The notes: generated from the sequence alone by a model not told the origin. DNA of 64,000 nucleotides from Synchiropus splendidus (GCF_027744825.2 NC_071334.1:28349937-28413936), one strand, 5' to 3'. Positions 49,940 through 62,961 are shown, counted from the first letter of the stretch. Program-made: numbers and translations.

Positions 49940-52900
49940 TTTGTAATATCCTTATTGATTTACAATATATTCTGTATAATTATAATTATACATTTCTATT
50001 TTAAATTTGCAACTTCAGAAACAGATTGATATTCTGTTATTTAAAATAATAATAATAAAAAAAAAAAGTCTAGGTCCAGCAGAGAAGGGCAGTGCCGTCA
50101 TATTGCATCTCACAGAATACCGATTGCTGTTACGAGTATATTTCGCCTAAATTAATTCATGATGATGATGATGCACAAGTCATTCCTTTTAGACAGATGG
50201 AGGAATGAAAATTAAAGTTGACACTTTCAACAATGCCTTTTTTCCTTTTGGCAGCAGAGACAGTGATGTTGTTGGCACTGGCATAGCGCGACTCTCAGTG
50301 CCAAGACTCAGCCATTCAGTTCTTTTCTATGTTTGAAATGCAATTAAAGCATAGATAAACACCACAATGATCATTTGCCATCTCATCCTAATTTCTAAAA
50401 ACAAAACGTACAGAGGCTCAGGCGCGTACATCTCAGCCTCAATGACATGCCCAAGTTTCAGAAAAGCACAAACTTCAGCTGTTTCCTTTCTTTGCGCACA
50501 TCTAGTACATATTAATGAAAAAATTCAGTCGTCACATTTGAAGAATGAATGAATTAACAAATGAAACATGCTTAAGATAAATATTAGAGGACTATAGAAA
50601 ACAGAAGCACAAGAAAATGAGAGTTATGAGACGTGGACATGAAGTGGAAAATAACCAACGTACTATATAGGAACAATGACGCAGAAACCTGAGCAGAACC
50701 GGACCCTACACTGACATGGAGGTGTGCGTACTCACTTAGTAACGCTGGGTTTCCGAACCGCCAGGCTTCGTTGTAGGTGGTGTACTGTGGGTGACTGTAT
50801 GGGTTCCCTGAAAACTCACTGCCTGTGAGACAAAACAACAAATCAATTAGCATTTCAATGTGTCAAACCATCACACACACACACACACACACACTTACAC
50901 ACAGTCATTTCTCATCATTCAAAACAGGATGCAATTTGAGAGGGAAAATGATAGTCATCGATGTGCGACCACTCAGGCAAGTAATTTATTTCTTTTTCAT
51001 TTCACTTAAGCTATGGAACACTGAACAATACAGGATGTGACAGTGAGGCGGCTTCCCCCTCCGTCCCATTTATGGATATCTGCCTATTCTTCCTCCTCAA
51101 TTCCAAACCTGTCTCATAAAGCGCTGACTGATCATGTGTATGACAGAAATTTCTGAATCCTCTGGTCTGATCTGGGGAAGTTTGAGCTCAAACTTGTAGC
51201 ATGTTGGTTCAACATGCTCGCTTTCTATTGTGAGGCAATAAAAGCAGGATTCTTGATGGATGTAAGCAGCTTTGCATGAACTATGTTTGTAAACTGTGAG
51301 TGCGGGATGCACAGGCTAACACATAAGACCACGAGGAGTGAAGAGCATTCAGCTTTGTTTCAGGTGTGTGGAAAATGAAAAGCTCAGATAGGTCACCTTT
51401 ACGTTATAGGCTTTAATCACGGGAAATTTCTTACATTTTTTTTGGCTATAACATGCAAAAAATGTTTCTATTTCTATTTGATTTACATTTAGAATGATTT
51501 AGAATATCTGTCATCCAAATAGTTCTGCATGATGTTTATAAATAAAATGTTTAAACAACTGAAAGTAAAAGATTATAGTCAAAATAAATTTTTAAAAAAG
51601 TGTATTTAAAAACACAGTTTGGCATCACTTTCCAAAATCTGTCGAAGATGAGTGATTGAAAGAAGTATAAAGGTAAAATCATAATAACCATTTGTCAAGA
51701 GGTCACACTTTGTTTTATTTGACTTTTTTTTTAAGTGAAAAATGAATCTCAATATTCTCCAACGTTCTAGGCTCACAGCCTCACGATCACTCAAGTGCCT
51801 CGCCTCTCCACGTTTGGAAAGCAAAGCACAAGAGCCTAAGCGTCTGTTTTCTGTTCCTGTAGACTTGCAGGTTTGTGCGAAGCGCAGCCTCCAAACCCCC
51901 ATGGTAGGGACAGGAACAGTAAATATCACCCCCACTGCCGAGGCGATAACAAAACATGTCATCGTAACTCTTTGTAATGGACGGAAGAGGAACAGCCAGT
52001 GATGGTCTGTGTGATTGCTAAATGATATTCGGCACACACACTTCACTGCTCGCTCCGACCGTGCGCTTTAATCACATCAACAGTGATTTGGTGTGAGCAT
52101 GTGCAAGTGAATGTGTGTTGGATTCAGAAAAAAAAATAAAGTGTCCTGGCAGGTGAACACAAGTCAGTGATTTGAATATTTACAATACTCTCATGCCTGT
52201 TTTCGGACCCCAAACTGCAGCCTGTGAACCTGAACTGCAGGTGAAGAAGCAGAGATGTTCTGGTTTTACTGGCATAGCTGCAAAATAATGAGCCAATAAT
52301 GGCGGAGAGGAAAGTAGGAAGGACTGTCATCCCGCATGTCTCTGATCACTTATTCAGCCTGTCCCATCCAATCATACACAGCGAGGTAATAGAACCGGGC
52401 CTCTTCCTGAGTGGGTCAATAATGGTCACCTAATTTGCTGCTAAAGTCTCTTCACTCTGCTTCTGCGGCTGCGACAAGTGTTTTGTTTTCTAGGTGATGC
52501 CACCCTTTAATCGGCCGCTAATGAAGATAAAGGCATGGGGCAAGAGACTTACCAGGAACCATTCCAGCCAACGTGGAGGTCGGGTAGCTGCCCTGGCCGG
52601 TGGGGGGAACATGAGGGGGGTACCCGGGGAGGGTTGTGTTGGCCATGTCCCGACCTGACAACACAAAACAATACAATCTGAGAACATAGTCCCCCATTAG
52701 GTTTCACCAGGTTTACAGGACAAACCCTGTTAGTTTACTTTTACAAGCAACTTTAATGAGAAACTGTAAGACAATTAATAAAAAACTGTATCATCTGAGG
52801 GTAATGTGAAATGTAAAAGTTATTGTACACTTCATACACTCGTAAGTCCGATGGTGGGGTCACAGATACTGTACATGATAATGTGTTACATTTGACATCA

Positions 52901-55900
52901 AGGCAGGCTCAGCTGTTCCAGAACAACGTTTCACCAATGAATCAGCACTGAACAGGTGAAAAGGATCCTACAGGAGGAGGGAGGTTTTGCATCCCTTGCT
53001 AGCTGAATGTTACAGAAGCCATATATTTCAAAATTGCTGTACGAATGAAACAGATGAAGAGGAGCCTGAGCGCATTAAAATGCAACATCTGGGTCAGTAT
53101 GGGCCAAAATAACTGGGCGTGAATTGAAAAAACACATTTGACATTTCATGTCAGATAATAAGACGCCTCTTTTTAAAAAAAAAACAACAAATAAGGAATT
53201 TACTTGACTTCCAAGAAACAGCTCTTAAGGGACTTTTTTATACATGTCAGAATAGACGACAGCCATATAGGTTAAGCAAATTCATCATACTCTAGTGTTG
53301 GGGAATCAACAAGCCTCCTGTCTCTTCTTCTGTTAAGACTGGCCCCTCGGCACAGCGTCACCGGTCCGGCTGCAGATATTCAGCTCGGTAATTGAGGCTG
53401 ACGGTTGGGTTGTCCTCGCTGACCATCGGGATGTTTGGATTACGCCACGTAGCCCCAATCTGCACAGGGGCCATTGTAGAAGAGGCCCCCGCTATATTGT
53501 CTTGGTGAGAGCCACCGGGGCTCAAAGAGAAAGAGATCAGCTCCCGAACTTTAATGAGGTACTAGTGGACAGCCTGACACCACAAAGTAAGTGTTGTTTG
53601 TCGCTCCGCACTTCCAAAAGTGGGTTTGCTTAAAGCAATACTGTTCATTCAGAATGTGAAAAGAGTCAGAAAACAATAGAAACTACAGGTTAGTGAAGTT
53701 TTTGTGCCATTGAGCTCAGAAGGATCCTGTCACAGAGTCTTCAGAAAATGCACTTGTTTATATTTAAATCACAAATTTGTGGCTGTGTGAAATAAAAAAG
53801 CAGTGATATTAAACATGAAAATCTTCTCAGTCGGCGACGGACTTGCACTGTCATTGGTAACTGAATAGACTGGATGACTAGTATGGACGAGTATGACACA
53901 TGAATGACATCATTCTCAACTCTGTATAAATACGGTAATGCCTCACCAGCTTGCAAATTTGTCAAACAACAGCGCCAACTCACAAGAAGCCTGAGAGAAG
54001 ACCGTACGTACGGGTTGTCCAACCCTTATCTGCAAAACTTTTTCGGTTAAACTAACATCAGTTTCACAACTGGTGTTAGTTTAACCGAGTGCCAAAGTTG
54101 ATCCGCAAACAGCCCATGTTGGAGGACATCAAAAGCCCTCTTCAATGGAAGGCAGAATACACATGAAACAAAGAGTCGCTCCTCCAACTTCTCCTCAGCG
54201 GAGATGGAATCATTCATGAATGTTCATGCAGAAAGTGAACACATTAAAGAAAGACAAATGGCCAGTCAAGTAGATGTCAGTGTTAATTAGAGAAAAAAAG
54301 CCCCCTACAGATGCAAAACAGACTTGAATGCAACTAAAATAAATGTAAAAAAATCATAATACGGCATACTTGAAATACCAGCAAGTGTCGTGTTGTTCAG
54401 TCCGTCCTCATCATTGTAATCATTTATGAAAGCAGCTGTGACGAATGCGAGTCGAACACTGAAAACCTGTGTGTAGTGGTTTTAGTGCTGTTCATCAGCA
54501 GTATCTAAAATGCAATAAAATGCAATATTGAACACTGACTTAAAAGCAAAGGGGATCGTCCAATGACAGCTTGACTACTGAGTCTTTTTCATGCATGCAG
54601 CATGTGACACAGAGGATCATTGTATTTTAAACGTTTTCTGGAATTTACAATTCCGCTTGACATCCAGGTTCCCCTCCAGACGTAGACTGCTGCACAGTAT
54701 CTGTGCTTCAACTAGGACAACTCAGTGTTCTGCTGCAGATAACCGGCTCACCTGCAAGTCTGGTTGTAAAGTGTATGTTGCCCCAGTACTGACACAGAGG
54801 TTCGCTGATCCCGCTTCATAAAACCGAAAACCCAGAATTTCAGCTCATGTCTGGGAAAACCAACTCAGGCTTTTCAGTTAAAATAGCACAGGCCTAGAAC
54901 ACACAAGTGCAACTGGACTCAATGTCATTTTTGCAACCTGAATAAAAATGTGTAAAAAATAATAAAAAATGTGTAAAAAAAAATACTGCTTCATTATAGT
55001 TGTAGAAGTTAGTTTCATGTCAGAATAGATGACAAACTCACTGTATTTAGCTTCCCTTAGCCATGTTTTCATACTGTAAGTTGTACTTGCACACCAGCTA
55101 GTAAGTCAAATAAATAGTCTGTACATCATAACAGCTCATTAGCAAAACTGATCACAGACCAGCAACATCAAATAGCGCCACACAATGTAATTCCTACACA
55201 ACACACTGCATGCTCGGTGTGTAATTGAGGGGAAACGAATGAGCCCTCTGGCTACTGAAATCCACAAACATGACGGGCTTGGCTAATAGTTTCCTACAAG
55301 CAAAGGAGAGCGTTATTGAAGACGTACGCGCATGAAACTTGATCTTTCAAGTGAGACTTGACATCAAACTCATTGTTTTTCATCTGATTTTATGATCGAA
55401 TTTTAGAAATAGTCTTGATCAATGACATTCAGTGGAGGCACAATCCCCTCAGTTTGGATTCCTCAGCACACGTGCATATGGTCGTCTTAGGGATGCGTAG
55501 CGAAGTGAGGGTGCTACTCTGTTAATTCCTAGAATCACCCCTCCAGTCATTGTCAGAGACTCAGGGTGGAGCTCCACATGAGAGAATCAAACCAACTCAA
55601 GGTCATGGCCATCTTGTTTTAATAATAATAAGAAGCCAGAGATAGCAAAGGATTTCCATCTGGCAGGGATTATACAGCAAACAAAGGAAAGGAAAAGCAG
55701 CGGGAAAAGATGATGGTCGACAAACAGTTATTTATTTTTAACAGATCGTTCGAGTCAACTTCATTGGGTTCACAATAATCACCTACTAACCTCAGATAAT
55801 GTAGCTTAAGTCACCAAATGTGAAACGATAATCATACGTGGCTTAAAACATTAGAGCACACGCTCTGTAATTGGCCCCCGAATGATGCACATTCTTGATC

Positions 55901-58900
55901 ACATTGTGAAAGAGCCAAATTCTCTTCAGTGGACACGGGCGCTGATTGCTACGAGACCATGAGTCAGTGTGGCTCAGAAGACTGAGGTCATTCTGCACTT
56001 TTCATTTACAATAAGAATTCGTTTGTCACAAGCCAGTGCACATAAGTCAAAGGCTGTGAGGGGGGGGTCGGAGCAGGTGGGGGTCCGGCGGGCCCAAGGC
56101 AGGCATGTGTGTGACATAATCCCTCCTTTATTTAGGCAGCACACAGCACAAATTGTCTTAAACCTTCATTAGCTTAGTTCTGAAATGAGAAGTTTCCTCC
56201 AAAGAGATTTTGTTTTTCTCCACCTGCTTCCTCTGCGCCGATGAGAAACCAACCCATGTGTTTCCACGCACACCATGCACACACACCAGAAATTACCATT
56301 TGATAAAAACTGACATGTTTTATTGTAATTTACGATTACTTTTTAATGTCTAAAAATAAAATATATTTATACAGTTATTCACTTCAGTACGTAGCAGTTC
56401 AGTTCATGTGATCTCACAATCTGAAAGACTATTGACATCAAATACTTTGAGGGGAATCTTTTTTTCTTCTGCAGCACAAGAGATTTGTCACCACATACGA
56501 GCACTAGGACGTCTTGTCTTGACTGCGGTTGGTGCATCACATGTAGACAGTGATAATAAAATCATGGCTGTTGTTGTTGCAGTTGGTGGTGACGAGAGCC
56601 AGCAGCTCTGTGACTGCTGCTTTATGTCCCTTTTAAGTCTTTCCGAGAGGCGCCGGTTGGGAGAACTCTGTGTACAGCGATGATAGCCTCATTAGCTGCT
56701 TCCTAGGCTTTGTTGTTTTTACAACAGAGATGTGTGTCCAGATTCTCATTAAACCACCGACTCCCTTATATTGTCTCTTTCCTCTGACTGTTCCCTGAGT
56801 CAACGCCAGCACAGCCACTACTTATTTAGTTGCCTCCCTTTCTCCACCAACTCAAAGACAGATTTGATCTGAGTGAGTTGTTTGTGGCTGAAAAGGCCAA
56901 GAAGAAGATCCAAAATTAAAATATTTAACTTAATATGACTTATAAGAGTCAAGAAATGTAGTTTACTTTCAAAATGATCAGACCTTGAGATGAAGGAAAC
57001 GAAAAAAAACCTCTATTGAACTCCTGAGATAAATGAATATACTGTTTAAAAAGTGTTTCTGAGTTTTACAACTGTTTTACAGCCAGACGTAGGTATTTGT
57101 TCAGATTTCCCAATAAGGTTGGGATTCTCAGAAAACTCACACTGCAACCAGGAGAGGAAGCTTCAAATATCGCTAAAAGATAGAGGGATATTAAAAAATA
57201 ATTTCATTTTTAAACCAAGCTGTATTCAACGCTTCTTTATGTTCACTTGTGTCTAGCCTTGAAGCATTTTTAAATAAACAATTTTATCTTTTTCTCCATA
57301 CACTTTTCTGTATACCCAAAAATAAATCACAATTTCCTTCCACACGCATCTTAACTGCTATTTCAACTGTTATTTGTTGTGAAGGTGACAAATGTGTCAT
57401 TTCAGCTCCTCCCTCCTCACCAGCCGATGACAGGAAACAGTTAACATTCAGACCATCTTAACTCTGAATGAAAATCACTTTCTTTATTTGGCACACTATC
57501 AAGGTCATTTCTGTCTCTTTGGCTTGCAAACCTATTAGGATTCATCACAACTGGGACACCTTCATGTTACGACAACAAGCAAAAAAAAAAAAATCTTTGA
57601 CCTCCATTTTCTCAGCGATATGCAGACGATTTATCACAAGCCAAAAAATCTGAGCACCCTAATTAATTACAACTAAGTAAAGAATGTTTGCTGAGCCAAA
57701 TTGCTTCAATTCCCCAAACAGGAGCTGAAAGTCATCCATTACCAAATGTGTGCTCAAAGGTTGCGTTGCTTTTGTGAGGATGAGACAAACCTTTGTTTCT
57801 GAGCGGGATTTGGTCGTTCTTTGCGCCGCGGCTCACGCAGAGCTCAAACAGCCTTTAGTGACTCCGAGGAGCAAAGAGAAGAATAACAGGAAGTGTTACA
57901 AAGGTAGCAGCTTGAAGGGCAGAAGTGTTATTGACATGAGGGCTTTAAGCCATCCGAGGCCTCCATTAACAGGCCCAGCAGGGAATTTGTTTAAAGAGTC
58001 CTCCGCACTGAGTTGAGATGCGCTCAACTCCCACTGAATGCTCAAGGGAATCCGCGCCACGCTCTTGATGGCTCTTAAGTCTGAAGCATCATCAAGAAAA
58101 CAGGTTGTCTGCCACTGATTGTGGGGAAACTCTATATAGAGACAGGGGACAATCATCCGTATCGAGGCCATCTCTCCTATTTCTTCTTCATCTTCAAAGA
58201 AGAAAATAAATGGCATAAAAAGTTGAGGGCTCCTCCTCCTGCTTTTCATAAATTCACCCAAGGCTCACACTATTTGAATTTTAAACAGTTTGAATGAAAA
58301 AGAATACGAAGCACTTCAGTTGAAATCCATCTCTCGGAGGGAATTCATCACAGAAATGACTTCCCATATCAACAATAGAAATTACTTCACAATGTGCAAT
58401 TGTCCCTTCCTCATATTCATGGAACCCTTTGGTGTTTTTTATGGGGTAAGTGGGACTATTTAGCAGGTAATACTGCATTAATGTGGGGGAGAGGGAGATA
58501 GAAAAAAAACACTTTTAATGGAAGTGGCTTCCTGCCACTGAATTTCGATGATGTGCACAATGCCCTTAAATCCCTTTCTTATTTGAGCCTGCTACTTTTC
58601 AGCCCTAATAGGATCAGCGACGGACACAAAAGATTTCTATCTCGCAACTCTTTCACTTGACTGAGGATCCTGATCTCTGGCAGCCAGCACTTCATGAATC
58701 ATTCATTTTTAATAGGCTATGCAAATTCTTTGCTCATAAAAAAAAAGGAATCATCAAGATCAATAACTGCAGACCTTTTTAATTGGTGTTCAAAAAACAT
58801 TTTAAGGATGAGCTAATCTCCAGCGCTCCTGCCCCGTAAAAGGCACAATTAATTTGAAATTGGATCCAGGCCTAAATGCTGCACATAATTTACGACTTTC

Positions 58901-61900
58901 CGCACAGCTTAAAATTCCCCGCGATCGGCAGAGGCCGCACACCTGGATATCACCTGTGATCCACCCGGGCAACGGAGCGGATAAACGTAGCAGGGAAACG
59001 ATTAACCAAAAACTAATTACCTCCAAGTCTGTTTTGCGTGATTCCACCAAAATTCCCATATCGGAAAACACACACCAAAACTGTGACTATTCAGCGTTCA
59101 AGGATACGATTCAGTTATTTGTTTATCTTGGGAAACAATATTATTGAGCGACAGAGGTTGTTTTGTAGAAGACTTAAATATACATTCGATATGGTGATTT
59201 TTTTTTTTTAATATGGCAGGATGCTCAGTTAGTCAAAAAAACAACAACAAACAAACTAAATAAATAAACTAATATCTCAATTAAAAACACAATCCGATTA
59301 AAACTATTGAAAATAGTTTGGATTAATTCATATGTTGCATATCATTTTACAAATGTCCCAGTCACAAAAAAATAAAATAAAAAAATGCCAGCATACATGT
59401 GGCATCTGGAATTAGCACAAGTGTGATAAAGCAACCTACTAACATCTAACATTTAGGTACATTATAAATAGTATAATAGTACATTAAATACTGGTATCTT
59501 TTACACATCTTACGCACCACTGACATTGTTGGCACAGATAAACAATCATTTGAAATTTTCAATCCCCTGCGGCAAGAACATTTGGAGGACCACACTCATT
59601 CTATAAACACACTCCAAACACAAAGGAATAGCAAACCATGCATCGTTCAGCCAACTGTCACCTCTTCTCATTAACTGAATTAAAAATGAAACTTTCCTGT
59701 ATGACGCCACACAGAGACATCTCAATATCTACAATATATCAGGTGCAAATGTATCCACCTGCAGAACATTCAAGGACAGTCGGTGGACAAAGGACCTTCT
59801 CGGGGGCCTTCCAGGGAAATCTACCTCCCACATATTAATGAGAAAAGGGCCTTTCTTTTTTCATAAGACGGCTCGGCCATCATGAGCAGGGGGATGGAAG
59901 CTGCTGCAGTTTCCCATCACCTCATCCTCCCCCTGAACAGGCAGCACCCTTTCATGGCTGCTTGATAATTATATGAATTTTAATTTTCAAAAAAAAGTTG
60001 CATATTAATCTCGAGCTGACAGTCGTCGTAAACTTTCGGTAAACTTAACCTTCTTCTGGGTAATAACACATCAACAGCAACGAAACAATATTTCAATTAG
60101 CCAGGCAGTCATTAACTGTGACAAGGAGAGAAGGAGGAAGGCATGAGAGCGGGAGGGAGCGGGGGGTGAGGCGGGGGAAATAAATGATCACGGCGTTAAG
60201 AGTTAGGCGGCAGAAATGCCAGAGCGTATTTACGGAGGCACATTACTCGTGCTCTGAGACACACCAACAGCCTAGTGGCGAACAAATCACAGAAGCAACA
60301 CAGCGGCAGGGAGACCGGCTAGTGTGAGACCTTGATCTGATCCACAGTCATAGTTCTGATCTACTGACACCCAAAGGTCCCGCACTCACTCACTCCACCT
60401 AATGTCGCTCATCAGACCTGCTGGCTCAGCAAAACGCCAGGCTCCCGCTCACCCTTCATCATGTCAGTGTACTGCTGGTTGAGTGTCAACACATCTAAAA
60501 CAGGAAGCTCAAACTGTTACACTACCATTCTTGGGTTCAAAGTCACTTCAAATGAAATGCATTTAAATTCAAGCCTGCAAATATAGTTAGCGGTGCTATT
60601 CGAGCTGAGGTTGAGTAATTGAACATTAAAAGCTTCACTGTGAAATGATAACGGAATTCAGATAGCTGGAGGTTGTTTAGTAAGAAGCTTGAGCAATGAC
60701 ACCGTGGAACAGCTGAGAATGTTAGACTCTCATAGAGCAAGAAAACCGATGTGTAAAGACAGCAAAAGTAAACATCAATCATTGGTGCTGCTATGTTTAT
60801 ATAAATAAAAACTGTAATTTGCAGTGTAGCTAGAGTGCTTGTTTACAGAATCTCAATAAGTCCTTTCTGGTCCCGATCAACAAGCTCATGAAGTACTTCA
60901 GCAACAGCAGAAATCTTGAGCTTCTCCACAGACAGCCAGCAAAGTAGGAGAAAACAAATCTCACCAAAAGACATGTGCATTCATCGAGACATCGAAGACT
61001 CATAGAGGCCCTTCACACCAGCTCAGGCTTCGATCTGGAACCACTCCGGATCCTCTGAAGCTTGGTGCTTTCTGTAGAACCAGCCTGCGCTCATACAAGT
61101 TGAAGCGGAACCAAAGTAGGAGGACGCGACTCAGATGGATCTCAGCAACACACCAGCAAAATGATAAGTCGCATTGATATTCCGAAACAATTGTTTTCAT
61201 CCACTAATCAAGTGTGTAACAACTTGACAGGGAGGAGACATAGAAGAAAGACAGTTACGTGAAAGACATCGGTCTGGCATGAAATGTGCGAGTAGAGGCC
61301 GATATATTTCGCAAATGTGACTGAGCGACTCCATTACGACACACCCACCATTGATGTCACAGCTCACGAGCACCAACCAACTTTCATGTTTCAAGCCATG
61401 AACCAACTATTCAGGTTCTGAGCCATTTGTTTCTCGAAACTACGTGTGGGATCCAGCCGGTGAGAAAGGCCTCATCGAGTATATTATCAATAATATAAAA
61501 GGTGTAGATTATTATAAAAACTTCAAGTGAAATAAGGCTCCAAGTTTTTTCCTCCAGCACCAGCGATCTGTTTCCACCTAAAGCCGTATAAACAGTCTTG
61601 AATTGTCTTGACTCATCGTGGCTTTTTTCTTTAAGTAAATCAATGCACCTCTGTGACTAACCTATATATATAGCATCACATGTGTGTGTGTGCTTATGTG
61701 TAACTTAGTATCTATGTTGTACATCTACAGTGTCTTGTCACCAAAGCTACTCATTCATATTAATGAGGGGAAACATGTCGAGAGAATGCACATCATAAAT
61801 GAATAATACATGATAATATCGAAAAAAAAAAATCTAGCAACAAAGCCGATTCTAGGACGTTAAGAATATCACTAAAGATTTGGGGATGCAGTCAGACAAG

Positions 61901-62289
61901 AGTGTTAGACGAGGCTTGCTGTGACCTACAGGTCCCACCAACCTCCACTCCTCAGATAAAAGACCAGACAGCTGCGAACCCTTCATCGTGTCATAGTACC
62001 ACCTTTTCAGCTCAGAGTGCATCAAAAAAGTCTTCACACTTTTTGGGTTTGGCTTTTTATTGGCAGATTTTCAATCCGTGTCCTCTTTTACATTTGTTAC
62101 AAAGAATCAAAAGACCCTCAGCTGAAGCTGTGGCGTGGCAGCTAGAAGGCGAACTGTGTGGCACTTGATCTTACCTACAGGGTAGCTTTGCGACACGCTG
62201 GGGCCCAGGTCTGGGTTGGTGCTGGAGGATAAACTGGGCTTGACTTCGTCCAGGCTGGAATTGAGGGCAGGGAGCGAGTACTCATTAGC
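49333..62289 (-). CDS. pax2: pax2, C-terminal part (four last coding exons; gene continues beyond the window)
   Basis: Paired-box transcription factor of kidney, optic stalk, midbrain-hindbrain boundary and ear development; acts in the nucleus. Exons on minus are 62175-62289, 52553-52654, 50736-50822 and 49333-49409. They total 381 nt, or 126 residues plus TAG, and are joined by GT-AG introns with matching phases. They encode NEYSLPAL and QSYPV, then [52 protein letters not shown] and [19 protein letters not shown] to AYDRH. This is the transactivation and inhibitory tail of Pax2. EYSLPAL and NEAWRF-NPALL separate it from Pax5 and Pax8. Mammals have PVVTGRD, whereas here the junction reads PVGRD because no in-frame upstream acceptor supplies VT. 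The a/b teleost paralogue is not resolved. DNA-binding domains lie upstream, beyond 64 kb. Confidence 0.95.
49855..49938. repeat. (TG)n(TA)n microsatellite in pax2 intron
   Basis: A short TG run then about 35 TA units, in the last-but-one to last exon intron. Confidence 0.9.
50736..50822 (-). CDS. pax2: pax2 penultimate coding exon
   Basis: Acceptor CTCACAG, donor A/GTGAGT. Encodes [20 protein letters not shown] then RFGNPALL. Reading through the donor would add about 23 residues beginning [16 protein letters not shown] before a stop at the TAG near 50669. Confidence 0.95.
   Translation of the reverse strand, partial: AVSFQGTHTVTHSTPPTTKPGGSETQRY
50874..50895. repeat. (CA)n microsatellite in pax2 intron
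   Basis: About eleven CA units, 50 bp upstream (gene sense) of the penultimate exon acceptor. Confidence 0.85.
52553..52654 (-). CDS. pax2: pax2 coding exon [12 protein letters not shown]
   Basis: Acceptor TTGTCAG, donor CCTG/GTAAGT. Encodes [20 protein letters not shown] then [13 protein letters not shown]. It is phase 1 in and phase 1 out. Confidence 0.95.
53320..53590. promoter_or_regulatory. Candidate conserved element in pax2 intron
   Basis: Repeat-free, GC-balanced block with CTCGGTAATTGAGG and ACTTTAATGAGG in otherwise AT-rich intron. Conservation is untested. Confidence 0.3.
54044..54087. repeat. Near-perfect 19-bp inverted repeat, 6-nt loop
   Basis: Arms CGGTTAAACTAACATCAGT (54044-54062) and ACTGGTGTTAGTTTAACCG (54069-54087) pair at 18 of 19 positions. 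The odd pair is a U-G wobble in plus-strand RNA. The flanking T-A pair extends the stem. Confidence 0.9.
57730..58270. promoter_or_regulatory. Candidate conserved element in pax2 intron
   Basis: Repeat-free block with CCATTACCAAATG, GTTATTGACATGAGG, CCTCCATTAACAGGCCC and GTTGAGATGCGCTCAAC (an inverted pair). No exon is supported. Confidence 0.3.
58640..59120. promoter_or_regulatory. Candidate enhancer-like block with POU octamer
   Basis: Contains the exact octamer ATGCAAAT at 58719-58726, GAATCATTCATTTTTAATAG, TTTTAATTGG, CACAATTAATTTG and ACTAATTACC in a repeat-free block. POU factors regulate pax2 in the vertebrate hindbrain boundary, so the context is plausible. Activity is unknown. Confidence 0.35.
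59860..60330. promoter_or_regulatory. Candidate conserved element in pax2 intron
   Basis: Repeat-poor, with GATAATTATATGAATTTTAA, TTTCAATTAGCC and a GGAG/GGGG-rich patch. It lies just 3' (plus) of ordinary AT-rich intron. Confidence 0.25.
60453..60494 (-). CDS. pax2: Candidate pax2 cassette exon (42 nt)
   Basis: On minus, CTTCCTGTTTTAG is a good acceptor and AAGG/GTGAGC a strong donor, bounding 42 nt. It is phase 1 in and phase 1 out, like the flanking pax2 exons, and stop-free. It would insert [14 protein letters not shown] between QSYPV and GRDMAN. A branch-like GTAAC lies about 25 nt upstream. Pax2 genes are known for C-terminal alternative splicing. I know of no named exon with this sequence. 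Confidence 0.45.
62175..62289 (-). CDS. pax2: pax2 coding exon NEYSLPAL
   Basis: Acceptor CTTCTCAG, donor TGTAG/GTAAGA. Encodes [20 protein letters not shown] then [18 protein letters not shown]. It is phase 0 in and phase 1 out. The next exon upstream (partial homeodomain) is not in the window. Confidence 0.95.
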
Positions 62290-62958
62290 CTGAGAAGAGG
62301 ACAGTAGAATCATTACACAACTAAACAAAAACTGGATGCAAACCTCAATCCCCCCTCATCCAGTAAGTTTTCCTCACAGGCCAGTGTGAGAGCATTGTCT
62401 ATGTGTGTGTGCGTGTGTGCCTGTCTGTGTGAGATGGTAGTTCAAGCATATCATGAATGTATTTTTTGTATTGTCTGTGAGGAAGTGGGATTTGGAGATG
62501 AATGAAAAACCAAGGCATCAGCTGGCCCTTTGTGCTTGACTGCCGTCGAACCCCTGACCAGCCAAGGGAGAAGTACTTGTGCTTTGTTGCGGTCGCACCA
62601 TGTGGTCCTCTTAAAAAAAAAAAATCACAATCCACTTGTTTTTGGCTTTTCATGAAGACCACCTTGGAATTTCACTGGCTCTTGTTTATGAATAGAAACC
62701 AAGCGCACTTTTATTACGTTGAATCAGCGTGACGTGTTTAAAATTATTAGTGAATAATTTTGGATGTTATCACACAAGTTTTGCAGTGCAGTAGTTAATG
62801 TTGTTTAAATCTACACAAACGAAAATAAATGTGAACTGAATCATTAATGATTAAAATTAACCTCCCAAAATATCCATATAATACTGGTACTTATGTGCAC
62901 ATTACTTGGAATGCTTTATTGTGTTTTGACATGTGGATTAAAAAAGAAATTAATTAAT

Positions 62959-62961
62959 TAA

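Noticed and set aside
50584..50853. 89-codon frame as an independent gene
   Set aside because: It is the pax2 penultimate exon plus intron on both sides.
51606..52046. 146-codon minus-strand frame inside a pax2 intron as an exon
   Set aside because: No suitable in-phase acceptor and donor and no Pax2-like sequence; composition suggests chance.
54044..54087. microRNA precursor
   Set aside because: The 44-nt hairpin is too short and the loop too small for a typical pre-miRNA.
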